A DNA stretch of 64,000 nucleotides from Prolixibacteraceae bacterium (GCA_025210775.1 JAOARB010000020.1:62001-126000), one strand, 5' to 3'. Shown: positions 37,373 to 47,689, numbered from the stretch's first letter. The notes: a model not told the origin generated them from the letters alone. Numbers and translations are program-made.

Positions 37373-38356
37373 TTAGATTCCACATCCAGGAACTTTCTGA
37401 ATCAACTCAATATCATCGATCATGATCACACCAGTACCATCTCTACCAGCACCTCTGTCGTTATCCCAGTTATGTGTGAACATAAACCAAATGCTCTTAA
37501 TCTTCTTCGGGTCTACTTGATCGAAATTGGTGTCAGAGAAATCAAATTCAACATCCACCCATTGACCCAACTCGCTGACCTTAATCTTACGCTCAATCTC
37601 TTGTCTTCCAGAACCATCATTCAATCCAATCTTGAGATTCAAGTAAGACTCTGGGATATTAAAATCGAAATTCCCTTCAGGTACTTCAAAAGTGTTAGGA
37701 ATATAGAAGCGTAATGCCACTTTTCGCCACATTCCATCTTTAGAGAAGTCGAAAGTCTCATCAGAGAAGTCATAAGCTGCCTCTGTCCACCAACCTCCTG
37801 ATTTACCAATAAGCAATACATTATTGCCTGTAGGGAATTGGTAGGCCGTCGCATCGTCGACATGGTATTCATCAAAAAGAGGCGTATCGTTTTTATTCTT
37901 ATTCACCCATTTTCCGGCAAACCCTGCTTCCTCGTCGAAATTATCCATCGATACTCTTTTACCAATCGCACACCACAAAGTCTCTGTCGCTTCCACGTCA
38001 GCCACTTTCTTCGAGAGTTCCCCGTCATAGGTATAACCATTAAATGTAATGTTATAACTTCCTGGTTCTATATAGTAGATCGTATCTTTCTCTAGTTTAC
38101 TTGTTCGTCCATTTCCAAAGTCCCAAGTGATAAACTGAATAGCCTTGCTATTCTCACCGCCTGCACCACGTACATATTCTACCTCATAGATCTGATTAGC
38201 AAGTTCTCTAACATGGATCTGTATATCATTCTTTAATGTCTCCAATCGTGCTGGATCAGGCTTTTTATAATCGTCAACGACACCAACCTCTGTTGGTTCA
38301 CAACTCCATACACCAAAGCATATGAATATCAATAGTAGTTTGAATGTTAATTTCAT
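37373..38356 (-). CDS. PKD-domain surface lipoprotein (paralogue)
   Basis: A 327-residue lipoprotein (Cys19 in VWSC). One PKD repeat (about 40-125, FITWDFGNGRTSKLE...YIEPGSYNITFNG) is followed by a C-terminal domain (about 135-327) with NVLLIGKSGGWWTEA, DVEFDFSDTNF, IWFMFTH and GVIMIDDIEL. The C-terminal half parallels the preceding paralogue almost motif by motif, so the pair arose by duplication, with one extra PKD in the other copy. It lies just after susD and is probably a surface glycan-binding protein. Confidence 0.82.
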   Translation of the reverse strand: MKLTFKLLLIFICFGVWSCEPTEVGVVDDYKKPDPARLETLKNDIQIHVRELANQIYEVEYVRGAGGENSKAIQFITWDFGNGRTSKLEKDTIYYIEPGSYNITFNGYTYDGELSKKVADVEATETLWCAIGKRVSMDNFDEEAGFAGKWVNKNKNDTPLFDEYHVDDATAYQFPTGNNVLLIGKSGGWWTEAAYDFSDETFDFSKDGMWRKVALRFYIPNTFEVPEGNFDFNIPESYLNLKIGLNDGSGRQEIERKIKVSELGQWVDVEFDFSDTNFDQVDPKKIKSIWFMFTHNWDNDRGAGRDGTGVIMIDDIELIQKVPGCGI

Positions 38357-38378
38357 AATATGCTAGTTTTGTAGTAGT

Positions 38379-39908
38379 CTAATAGCCTTGGTTTTGTTTT
38401 AATGATACAGCGCTTGAGCTAGATAGTTGTATTTGCACTTCTGCAATAGGCCAAATTCCTCTTGTGGCTTTGTTAAATGTCACATCAAATGGTGCTTCAT
38501 AGCTATTTGAGATCGCAGCATCTGCTACATCCAATCCTCTACGCAGCAAGTCCCAATATCTTAGCCCTTCACCCAAGAACTCTTTTCTTCTCTCTTCAAA
38601 CACTTTATCCAGGCTGACAGAAGGATGTGTGGTTAAACCAGCTCTTTTTCGAACCTCCTCATAGTAGCTTTGTGCTGTGCGAGTAAACGTTCCATCTTTT
38701 AACGAAAGTTCTGCAGCCATCAATAAAACATCCGAATATCTTACCACAGGACGTCCGTCAGGGTGACCAGTAAACGAAGGATCATCTACATATCTACTTA
38801 GTGGTGTAAATTTCTTGAAGTAATATCCCGTATATTGGTAGCCATGACTGAAATTGTTCGCACCAATTTCATTGTCTGGATTCAATATTGTCGCATCCCT
38901 ACGCTCATCTGCTGGGTCATACATATTATACACATCAGGGTGAATCGTTCCAAACCCCCATCCTGAAGCATAAGTGGCAGTATTCGAAAGATCTCTTACA
39001 CCATAATATTGAACATCCCCACGACTCGATCCCTTTGCGTTGTAAGAATAAGGAATTTGGAATACATGCTCTGTGCTATAATATGTTTTATCAGATCCTG
39101 ACACCAACCAAAGGTCCGCAAAGTTTTCTACCAATGAGAAACCACCATTATCAATTATATCATTCAAATAACCACTCACGGCACTTATCGATACATCTCC
39201 AGGCATTTCATTCTTCGCATAGAATCCAGTATAGAAAAGGTAAATACGTGACAACATTGCCTCTGCTGCATACTTTGTAACCCTTCCTTGTTCATTCTCT
39301 GGCACCGAAGTAGGCAACACTTTCATCGCATCTTGATAGTCCATCGCGATCTGTTTGTATACTTCATCTGGTTTAGCTTGTCCCACTGGATTATCTGCCA
39401 AAGTAATTGGAGTCGTAATCAATGGAATATTTTCATACATTCTTACCAAGTTCGAGTAGATATAGGCACGAATGAATTTAAGTTCTCCAATGATTCGATT
39501 CTTTTCATCTTCATTTTTAAACGCAATGGCAGAAATTTTTTGTAGTGCAATATTGGCACGATAGATCCCCACATAACCTCTCCACCAAAATTGGTCGTGT
39601 TGCCAATCGGTAGACAACATCTTATGCTTTTCAAATCTGCGAATATCCACTCCATCAGAAGAATTACCTCCACCCGTGAACATATCATCAGAACATAGAT
39701 TCAAAAAGAACTCAAACTCATTGGTCCCACCTTTGTCATCAGTTATGGCATTATAAGCAGCATAAAGTGCGGCATAAGCATCTTCTTCTGTTTGATAGAA
39801 GTTGTCTTCCGTTGTCGCTGTATGATTGTCCACCTCTAAAAAGTCTTGACATCCTGTTGCGAGTACGGATAGAACTGCTATGGTGAAATATATAATATAT
39901 TTATTCAT
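38379..39908 (-). CDS. SusD/RagB-family nutrient-binding lipoprotein
   Basis: A 509-residue surface lipoprotein that caps the SusC channel and captures glycan. Lipoprotein Cys20 (LATGC), the characteristic start QDFLEVDNHTATTEDNFYQTEEDAYAAL, the TPR-like helical part (RAYIYSNLVRMYENIPLI) and the C-terminal RRKEFLGEGLRYWDLLRRG are all present. It follows susC by 113 bp in the same operon. The gene symbol susD is not used because the substrate is not starch by evidence. Confidence 0.96.
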   Translation of the reverse strand: MNKYIIYFTIAVLSVLATGCQDFLEVDNHTATTEDNFYQTEEDAYAALYAAYNAITDDKGGTNEFEFFLNLCSDDMFTGGGNSSDGVDIRRFEKHKMLSTDWQHDQFWWRGYVGIYRANIALQKISAIAFKNEDEKNRIIGELKFIRAYIYSNLVRMYENIPLITTPITLADNPVGQAKPDEVYKQIAMDYQDAMKVLPTSVPENEQGRVTKYAAEAMLSRIYLFYTGFYAKNEMPGDVSISAVSGYLNDIIDNGGFSLVENFADLWLVSGSDKTYYSTEHVFQIPYSYNAKGSSRGDVQYYGVRDLSNTATYASGWGFGTIHPDVYNMYDPADERRDATILNPDNEIGANNFSHGYQYTGYYFKKFTPLSRYVDDPSFTGHPDGRPVVRYSDVLLMAAELSLKDGTFTRTAQSYYEEVRKRAGLTTHPSVSLDKVFEERRKEFLGEGLRYWDLLRRGLDVADAAISNSYEAPFDVTFNKATRGIWPIAEVQIQLSSSSAVSLKQNQGY

Positions 39909-40021
39909 AATAATAGACTATTTAGTACCAGTCTCTGGAGATGTTTAAGATAAACACTATCTCATATTCATGTAGGGTTTACCTGCAACATCAATCTTTT
40001 GGACCAGCCTGTTTAACGATA

Positions 40022-43000
40022 TTAAAACTTAAGATTTAGCCCCACTGTATATATTCTAGCTTGTGGATATGTTCCTGTGTCTACCCCTGAGTTGATGCTT
40101 CCAGATCCAAACTCTACATCTACTCCTGGATAGTTCGTAAATGTGTAAAGATTCTGTGCCGCAAAATACACCTTCAAGTAGTTGATGTTTAGCTTCGAAA
40201 GGAGGTTTTTGTTGAATGTATATCCAAGCTGAACGTTCTTAATACGTAGGTAGTCTCCATCCACAACATATCTATCAGAGAATCTACTAAAGTTCTTATT
40301 CGGGTCTTCAATCGTCGCTCTTGGCTCGCTGTTTGATGTATTCTCTCCAGTCCAACGATCAAGCATCGTCGTTGGTAAGTTAGTCATCCCAGCATCTAGT
40401 CTACGCGAGAGGTTTGCAATCTGGTGGCCTCCTGCTCCTTGTAAAAAGATCGATACATCGAATCCTTTCCAATCAGCAAACAAACTTAGACCATAGAAAT
40501 AAGTAGGAGTGGAATTTCCTAAATTGATCTTATCTTGATCATCAAGAACACCATCTCCATTTTGATCAACAAAACGTACATCTCCAGATTGTGCATTCGG
40601 TAACATCTTTACTATATCTCCATTATTATTTACCGATACCGGCTGGTTTTCTACCTCTGATTGATTTTGAAACAACCCATCTGTTTCATATCCCCAGAAG
40701 TAACCCAGTGGAAGCCCTTCTTTCTCTCTTGTAACCATACCGTAGGTTTGAACAACAGCACCTCCAAGTACTTTCTCGTCATTTCCAATGTAGGTAACCT
40801 CATTCTCATTGAAAGAAATATTTGCTTTTGCACCCCATGAGAAACTTCCAATCTTATCGTTATATCCTAGATCAAATTCATACCCTCTGTTTCTCACCTC
40901 TGCTGCATTATCAATAGGTGAATTACTACCATAGTGACCCGGGATCTTCACCTCTAGTAATAGATCTTTGGTCAACTTATTATAGTAATCAAAGGTGAAA
41001 GTAAATTTGCTGTCTAAAAAGTGGACATCTAATCCGATATCTGTCTGCTCCGATGTTTCCCAACGAATATCTGGTGTTGGAATCGTATTGGGAGCCAATC
41101 CTTGGTTCGATGTACCGCTAGTTAGAGGGTTTCCTGTAACATAGCTTCCTGCATTCAAAATATTCGAGATATAAACGAAGTTACCAATATGGTTACTCCC
41201 GTTTTGTCCCCAACTTGCTCTCACTTTAAAGAAATTGGTTACCTCTTTCAACGAAGCCATAAAATTCTCGTTAGAAAGCACCCATCCCCCAGAAACCGAA
41301 GGGAAATATCCAAACTTGTTGTCTTGACCAAATCGAGAAGATCCATCCGCTCTAAATGTCGCAGAAAGAAAATATTTGTCATTAAAATCATAATTTACTC
41401 TAGAAAAGAATGAAACCATTCTATTCGGAATACCTTTTCCTCCTGAAGCATTACGCGTCGCTTTATCACTAAGTGTGTTATCGATATATGCATAGTCTGC
41501 TCCTTTGGGTGTCTGGGTTATATCTACACCACTTCCCCATAGGTTGTGTGAAGTTTCTTCCAAGATCGTGTTACCCACCACAAAGTTCATCTTATGTTTT
41601 GCAATCTCTAGATCGTATGTCAATACATTCTCCCAGTTGTAGTTAAAGTAGCGTGTCATGCTCTTCTGCACATCATCTACCAAGTTATAATCTGAAGGGC
41701 TAAGCTTATATTCTGGATTATAGTTCTCCCATGTAACATAAGCTAAATCCATTCCATAAGAACTCTTAAACTTAAGGTTCTTCAAGAAACTATACTCTAA
41801 GAACATGTTTCCTACAAACTTATCTGTTCTAGTTTGAGAGTGTAGATATTCCATCTTCCCAACAGGATTCGTAATACCTTGTGTTACATATTCCGACACA
41901 CCATAATCGCCATTCTCATCTTTTACAGGGGTCAGTGGATCAAGGTTGTAAGCTGAAGCCAAGGGGCCACCATATATATTATTGACAGAGATACCACTAC
42001 TCTCAATATTAGAGTAATATAGAGAAGTACCAGTTCTAAGCTTCTCATTATGACTCTTGGTCTCGGCATTCACTCTCGCCGTAATACGATTGTAGTTCGA
42101 ATTGTTCGGTGCGATCAATCCCTCTTGTCCAAAATAAGACAAACCTGTCGAAATCTTAGCGTGTTCCGTACCGCCATTAAGCGTAACACTATGATTCATC
42201 ATCGGTGCATTCTTACTGTAAATCTCATCTTGCCAATCTGTATCCGCTCTTCTATTGAATGTGGTTGGGCGAACTCCATCATTTAGTTGCGCCTCGTTAT
42301 AGTACATACTGTATTGATTGGCATTCATTAAGGACAACTTTCTTTCAGGATTTTGAACACTGTAGTAACCATCATAGTTGACCGTAAAACTCTGTGCTTT
42401 CCCCTTCTTTGTGGTGATAAGTACTACACCATTTGCACCTCTGGCTCCATAGATAGATGAAGATGCAGCATCTTTTAAGATCTCCATACTCTCGATATCC
42501 CCCGGGTTCAGATAGTCTATTCCGCCTACAGGCAAACCATCTACAATATAAAGAGGATCAGAATTTCCATTGGTTCCTGCACCACGAATACGTACAGACA
42601 TCCCAGCTCCTGGTTGTGCAGAACTACTTGTCACAGTTACCCCAGCAGTTCTTCCTTGAAGGGCTTGTTCCACTCTTAAATTTTGTGTTTTATCGATATC
42701 TTCTTCTCCCACCGAAGAGATGGATGCAACAATCGAACTTTTCTTTCGAGTTCCATATCCCACTGCCACCACCTCGTCAAGACCAATATTGCTTGACGGC
42801 AGGGTTACATTAATAATAGCACCATTTTGTTTTCCTTTCATCGAGATCTCTTGTGTTTTCATCCCAATAAATGAAAATACCAAAACAGCTTGCTGAGGAA
42901 CATTGGTCAAGGTGTAGTTACCATCCATATCAGAGATAACCCCCTTGGTCGTTCCTTTGATAATAATGTTTGCTCCTGGTACACTACTGTTTTGCTCATC

Positions 43001-43093
43001 TGTTACTTTTCCCGAAATCGTAAGCTCCTGAGCCAACAAATTCGTAGAACAGAATAACAATAATACCACGCAAATTAGATTAAAGATTTTCAT
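40022..43093 (-). CDS. SusC/RagA-family TonB-dependent transporter
   Basis: A 1023-residue outer membrane importer of oligosaccharides. Signal peptide (about 1-22), an N-terminal carboxypeptidase-regulatory-like domain (about 25-105; SGKVTDEQNSSVPGANIIIKG), the TonB-box region with DEVVAVGYGT, a plug (about 115-235; LQGRTAGVTVTSSS, DPLYIVDGLPVGG, SSIYGARGANGVVLITTK) and a large barrel ending in YPQARIYTVGLNLKF. It is the first structural gene of the utilisation locus and works with the SusD protein. Ligand inferred to be beta-glucan fragments from the accompanying GH5 and GH3 enzymes. Confidence 0.97.
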   Translation of the reverse strand: MKIFNLICVVLLLFCSTNLLAQELTISGKVTDEQNSSVPGANIIIKGTTKGVISDMDGNYTLTNVPQQAVLVFSFIGMKTQEISMKGKQNGAIINVTLPSSNIGLDEVVAVGYGTRKKSSIVASISSVGEEDIDKTQNLRVEQALQGRTAGVTVTSSSAQPGAGMSVRIRGAGTNGNSDPLYIVDGLPVGGIDYLNPGDIESMEILKDAASSSIYGARGANGVVLITTKKGKAQSFTVNYDGYYSVQNPERKLSLMNANQYSMYYNEAQLNDGVRPTTFNRRADTDWQDEIYSKNAPMMNHSVTLNGGTEHAKISTGLSYFGQEGLIAPNNSNYNRITARVNAETKSHNEKLRTGTSLYYSNIESSGISVNNIYGGPLASAYNLDPLTPVKDENGDYGVSEYVTQGITNPVGKMEYLHSQTRTDKFVGNMFLEYSFLKNLKFKSSYGMDLAYVTWENYNPEYKLSPSDYNLVDDVQKSMTRYFNYNWENVLTYDLEIAKHKMNFVVGNTILEETSHNLWGSGVDITQTPKGADYAYIDNTLSDKATRNASGGKGIPNRMVSFFSRVNYDFNDKYFLSATFRADGSSRFGQDNKFGYFPSVSGGWVLSNENFMASLKEVTNFFKVRASWGQNGSNHIGNFVYISNILNAGSYVTGNPLTSGTSNQGLAPNTIPTPDIRWETSEQTDIGLDVHFLDSKFTFTFDYYNKLTKDLLLEVKIPGHYGSNSPIDNAAEVRNRGYEFDLGYNDKIGSFSWGAKANISFNENEVTYIGNDEKVLGGAVVQTYGMVTREKEGLPLGYFWGYETDGLFQNQSEVENQPVSVNNNGDIVKMLPNAQSGDVRFVDQNGDGVLDDQDKINLGNSTPTYFYGLSLFADWKGFDVSIFLQGAGGHQIANLSRRLDAGMTNLPTTMLDRWTGENTSNSEPRATIEDPNKNFSRFSDRYVVDGDYLRIKNVQLGYTFNKNLLSKLNINYLKVYFAAQNLYTFTNYPGVDVEFGSGSINSGVDTGTYPQARIYTVGLNLKF

Positions 43094-43905
43094 AGTGATT
43101 CACTTTTTACTGGTTTAGTGTCATACATAACATTTAGTCTTGTTTCGATTTTGTAATGGTAAAACTAGAGAATCCCTCAAATTTGTGCGTACAACAACTA
43201 TCGATTCAAAGTAGACAGAAAGCAAAAGACATTTATTATATCTAGACAGAACCATCCAACATGCTTATTATTAAGCCAATACAAACACTCAAAACATCTT
43301 CCACATCGCATAATTTTGTACAATAATGGATCTTTTGACGTACTATTTATGCCTTTAAAAACTCCTATCTAGGCCTATCTACACTATGACTCCCTAAATC
43401 TAACTATAGTAATTCATCTATTCCAGATCCATTACGCCCCAGTTTGAATCAGGTTATTGGCAAGAGTTCAATATCTTATCTTTTGCTCGGCATCATGCTT
43501 CGTACAGGCGAGATGCTCGCAACTCCTCATTTCCATCAACCGAGACGCACAGCGTGCCAATAAATTAGCACAACTAAGATGTAGCAACGTTAACGAAAGA
43601 GGATGATATGTTTTTTAATTCTAAGTTATGGAATGCAAGGCGATTCTATTTTTGAATGCATGTATGATTATGTGTAATTTTGTATCCCCTTTAAAAAGAT
43701 TTGCTCCCTCAAATAAAATAGAGGATCCAAAAACATCACAGCCTCTAATCTTGTGTCATCTCCGTCTTTCCTTCGGCAATGATGAGGCTCAGGTCCCTGT
43801 TTTGATAAAATTATTTATTTTATCCGAATCGATCATTGATGATATGCTATTGCCTGTCATTTTACCTCTACGGCATTTTGTAGGTGATGGAGCGTGGTTT
43901 GGGTT
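43094..43905. other. Intergenic region upstream of susC
   Basis: No supported gene. It should hold the promoter and leader of the susC operon, but no exact -7 box was found by eye (TAGTTTTA on the minus strand near 43165 is one base off). A patch at about 43440-43600 is visibly richer in G and C than its surroundings, and an open stretch of 93 codons at 43628-43909 on the plus strand overlaps the regulator's 3' end and has no recognisable protein character. Confidence 0.4.
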
Positions 43906-46572
43906 TTAATATTCACGGATAAATTTATAGAGATTCTGGCTATGTTCTAAACCGAGTTTTTTGCGTAGACGATAGCGTGCGGTATCGACACTGTTGGGAG
44001 AAATGTTTAGGAATTGTGCGATCTCGTGCGTGTTTGCATTGATACGGATAAAGAGGATAAGACGGATGTCATAAGGGGTCAGGTTTGTGAATTCCGAAGA
44101 GATGCGTTGAATGAAGTCGTGGTGTCCGTCAGAGAACACTTTATGGAATACGAATTCCTTTTTCTCTTTATTTATTTCTGTGTCTATTTTATTTGCTAAG
44201 TGTGTGGCATGGCTACTTTTCATCTTGACCAATGTGTTTCGCAGATCTACAAGAAAAGTGTTTTTGTTTTTTATGATTTCGGTAAACTCCAGTAGTTGCT
44301 CTTTTTGAGAAACAATTTGGGCTTCTGTGGTCGACTTTTTATATTCTTTGTGCTTCTGAGTCAGTCGTTTATGCTTGACATATTGAAGGGTGATCAACGA
44401 GATAAAGATCAACAATATAAGCACAAAGATGATACGCAGGTAGAAGTAGTCAATACCTTCGATGATTATGGGAAGGGCGGTCTCTTTCTCGATGGTGCCA
44501 TTGTATCGACATTGTAATTCGAAACGATAGTTTTGTGGTTTGAGGTCTCCATAGGTAACTTGTTTTTGTGTTGTGGACCACGCAGACCATTTTTCAGAGT
44601 AAGGTAATAGGCGATAGCGATATGCTACATGATGGTCTTTTGCGGAGGCAAACGACAGGGATACGGTGCGAAATGAGCCTGAATTTAGACGTAATGAGTT
44701 TTGGGTATAGGGGTAATAATAGGTTTTAGAGGTAAGGTTCTTATTTCGGTTAACTTCAATTTTAGATACCACAGGTGATTTGATAAGTTGGTGGCGCTCT
44801 TTTAGCTCTAATGGAAGTATTTTAACACCTCTTTGTGTGGCAATAAATAGTTTTTTATCATGTATTTTTAGACACTCAAATTGGGTCAAGATATCGTTAT
44901 TAACTTCGCTAAGTAGTTTGTCATGAATTACGGTGGAACCATCTGCTAAAGCTTCGACCATTTTTAACTCTCTATTTTGAATATATGCTGCAACGTCACT
45001 GTTGGGAGTCGCTGTGAGTGTGGTGATGTTTTTTCCTTTGATGTTTTGCACCAATCTCGCGGCGGTGGGAATAAAGGTGGACCGTTGATATTCGAATAGT
45101 GCCTGACCATCGTAAAAAAATAAACCTTGTTGGGTGCGGAATAGGCTATGCATCTGAGTTTTTTCAACTTTACATGAATCGTTGGTTATCTCTACACGAT
45201 AAACATATTTGTCGGAGCTTCCATCGTGTACCCATATGCATTGATGAATACTGTCGTATTCTAATTTCGGGTTTCCCCAAAGGTTTAAATTGTCTCTATA
45301 ATGGAATGTATTGCCCTTTTTTTCGAACCATAGCGTGCCAGTGTAAGCCGAAAGCAAGAAGTGGGATGTGTTGCCAAGCTGAGCAATGTCCATTACTCCA
45401 GCTTCGTCGTAGAGTAGTTTTGACTTATTCCCATCTATTTGCATCAATCCCTTATTGTGGCACGCATAGATGCCTGAGGCGGTTTTTTTAAGTGCCCACA
45501 CCTGCCCTTCGGTATTCTGAATTAGCTCAAATTCATTGGAATGTATATTGGCATATAGCCCTTTGTTGGTAGCGATATAGGTGTCCTTTGAGTCTATCAA
45601 AATATCGTAAGTTGCCCCTTTGCTAATAATTGTTTTTAATAGACTTCCATGGTCAATTTTAGCAATACCATAGTCCAATCCAGCCCATAGGTTACCCGTT
45701 TTATCTATTGCCATAGATAAAACGGTATTGTCTAATAACCCATCTTGTTGTTGTATTTTTCTTTGGATTTTCAGTTGATGGTTATCCTCTGTGATGGGAA
45801 TGATTCCCTCTAGAATGGAGCCTAAAAAGATCTGTTTGTTATTGCTTATAGCAGTGAAACAACTGGTGGTTTCGGGTAGCGCTATTGGTTCAATTTGCTG
45901 TTGGTCATAGGTAAATATTTTTCCTTCTAGGGTGACAATATAGAGTTTTTTATGATGTTCGAAAAGCTGACGAACCTCTTTGCCTTTGTTCTGTGTAAAG
46001 GGGGTGACAAGACGAAAACCATCGGTACTTACTGTCCCGATACCTTTAGCTGCATTGATAGTCCATATTTCACCTTTCCATTGTGTAAGCACCGATACAG
46101 AGTTATTAAACGTATAATTTAAAATGCTTTGGGTTTGGGTGTTAAAGATGGTTATGGTATTGTTGGATTGAAAGTAAACGTTGTTGTCGATGGCTTCAAT
46201 ACTCCACACCGTACCATTGATTTCGGCTATATGGTGATAGTGTAACTCCCCATTTTTATCGAATTCAAAGTAACCGATCTCATTGCCTCCACACCAAACT
46301 TTATCTTGATAGAGACAGATAGATCTTAATGGCTTTTCTGAAGGAAGTTTCGATAAAACCCAATTTCCATATATATTACGAAGCAATCCTTTATTATTGG
46401 CAATGTATACGACATTGTTTTCATCCACTTCGATATCCCAATTCTGACGCCCTCCCTGATAGTCAATCTTATCAAAGGAGGTCACTTGGGGGATATAATG
46501 ATAGTTGTTCGAAAATACATGATGTACTAGAAGTATGGATAATACAGTAAAAAGGAGTTTTCTGAAATACAT
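43906..46572 (-). CDS. Membrane-spanning propeller sensor with LuxR-type DNA-binding domain
   Basis: An 888-residue one-component regulator. Signal/anchor at the N-terminus, then a periplasmic seven-bladed propeller pair of two-component-regulator type (about 25-620; blades such as VEWDIEVDENNVVYIANNKGL and DKTGNLWAGLDYGIAKI), a Y_Y_Y domain (about 625-700; HHVAYRYRLLPYSEKWSAWS), one transmembrane helix (about 707-729), a coiled coil, and a LuxR/GerE-like helix-turn-helix (about 825-888; THEIAQFLNISPNSVDTARYRLRKKLGL). Unlike hybrid two-component systems it has no kinase or receiver domain. It sits directly upstream of susC on the same strand and is likely its glycan-responsive activator. Confidence 0.9.
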   Translation of the reverse strand: MYFRKLLFTVLSILLVHHVFSNNYHYIPQVTSFDKIDYQGGRQNWDIEVDENNVVYIANNKGLLRNIYGNWVLSKLPSEKPLRSICLYQDKVWCGGNEIGYFEFDKNGELHYHHIAEINGTVWSIEAIDNNVYFQSNNTITIFNTQTQSILNYTFNNSVSVLTQWKGEIWTINAAKGIGTVSTDGFRLVTPFTQNKGKEVRQLFEHHKKLYIVTLEGKIFTYDQQQIEPIALPETTSCFTAISNNKQIFLGSILEGIIPITEDNHQLKIQRKIQQQDGLLDNTVLSMAIDKTGNLWAGLDYGIAKIDHGSLLKTIISKGATYDILIDSKDTYIATNKGLYANIHSNEFELIQNTEGQVWALKKTASGIYACHNKGLMQIDGNKSKLLYDEAGVMDIAQLGNTSHFLLSAYTGTLWFEKKGNTFHYRDNLNLWGNPKLEYDSIHQCIWVHDGSSDKYVYRVEITNDSCKVEKTQMHSLFRTQQGLFFYDGQALFEYQRSTFIPTAARLVQNIKGKNITTLTATPNSDVAAYIQNRELKMVEALADGSTVIHDKLLSEVNNDILTQFECLKIHDKKLFIATQRGVKILPLELKERHQLIKSPVVSKIEVNRNKNLTSKTYYYPYTQNSLRLNSGSFRTVSLSFASAKDHHVAYRYRLLPYSEKWSAWSTTQKQVTYGDLKPQNYRFELQCRYNGTIEKETALPIIIEGIDYFYLRIIFVLILLIFISLITLQYVKHKRLTQKHKEYKKSTTEAQIVSQKEQLLEFTEIIKNKNTFLVDLRNTLVKMKSSHATHLANKIDTEINKEKKEFVFHKVFSDGHHDFIQRISSEFTNLTPYDIRLILFIRINANTHEIAQFLNISPNSVDTARYRLRKKLGLEHSQNLYKFIREY

Positions 46573-46633
46573 AGATACAGCACGTTGGATTATTGAGATA
46601 TTACTTTGGTTTGTTAAATGGTGTGATACTCAT

Positions 46634-46641
46634 CAAAAATA
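46634..46641 (-). promoter_or_regulatory. Candidate -7 box of the regulator gene
   Basis: TATTTTTG on the minus strand is an exact TAnnTTTG match 62 bp upstream of the start. A TTGAC lies upstream but about 25 bp away, a little far for the -33 element. Confidence 0.4.
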
Positions 46642-47467
46642 GAAATATATTCTCTTCTATTTGAGTCAATTAACCAAATATATGTAAAATAAATACATCT
46701 TTATTTAATATTTATCTTACAATTAATTGGTTATGTTAAATCAAACATACTCCCCTCTGTTTTTTACAGCATATCAAACCTTACGGTTTACTCTTCATTA
46801 TTCATTTCCCTGCTTTTGATGAACAGATATCCAAAAATATGCGATACACCACTAACCTGATATCCTGTGCCTTCTAATTGTGCTACTCAGGTTTTATTGC
46901 GGGTCTATTTCTTATAGGCTTTTCGGTAGATTAGGATGATGTCAATTTACGATACCTGCATCAAGAGAAGTCTTGAGGTAAACCTGAAAGTCCGAAGAAA
47001 TATGATGGAAAAATTGATACCAAAAATATTGACAAAAGCCACTTAAAACTTGTGTCCAAAGATGAGCAAGCATAAATCCAAACTAGAGGTGAAAACAAAC
47101 AGGATTTTCACTTTAATGCCTCCCTCACATCCAACAATCTTGTAAAGATTGCACATTGGTTATGTATACCAAAAAAAGATAGAAAATCTTTATCGTAGAC
47201 AGATATTAAAGCAACAATAACTTACAATTGATTTTTTTTGACAAGTTCGGCATTAACCCACACTCACCTAAAAATCAAAAGAGTACGAGAAAACTGTTGT
47301 ATTATGGCACTATAGCTGCTTAATTATTAAACGAAGTATTTTTATTACATCATAACGTAAAGATTTCTCTAAGGAGTACATTAAATTATTATTCAAACAA
47401 ACTTATTCTGCATTTATATACCCATCTATAACATGAATACAAAGAAAAATCGATTTTAAGATAACAA

Positions 47468-47518
47468 GAACCCTAAAAGAGTGACATCAAATCTGTTATT
47501 CCACTCTTCTAGGGTTTC
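47468..47518 (-). terminator. Hairpin downstream of malQ
   Basis: gaaccctaaaagagtg (47468-47483) pairs with cactcttctagggtttc (47502-47518), one mismatch, over an 18-nt loop. It lies about 170 bp past the malQ stop on the minus strand, with a weak T tract (ttcttgttatctt). Confidence 0.6.
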
Positions 47519-47689
47519 ATTTATTTAATATAGAAAGATATTCCTGTTATTAGATCTTCGACAAAAACACAATCGTCCCCAAAAGATCTATATAAACAAG
47601 GCTTTACCTAACAAACATAAGATCTACTGTCAAAGTATCAATAGTAACTTCAATCAAAGTACAATCTTTTCTATGAATAAGACAAAATC

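Larger units (their letters stand above)
46573..47689. other. Large intergenic gap between regulator and malQ
   Basis: About 1.1 kb without a supported gene. Two short open stretches lie in the same frame (ATG 46936 to TAA 47044, then to TAA 47143), lysine-rich and unrecognised; they may be remnants of a lost gene. A small hairpin caatctt/aagattg is at 47135-47151. A terminator-like stem is at 47468-47518 near malQ and a -7 box at 46634-46641. Confidence 0.4.

Noticed and set aside
43628..43909. Plus-strand open frame of 93 codons
   Set aside because: No protein-like features, overlaps the regulator stop, and no promoter or family resemblance.
47135..47151. Short hairpin caatctt/aagattg
   Set aside because: Seven base pairs in AT-rich DNA with no T run and no adjacent gene; expected by chance.
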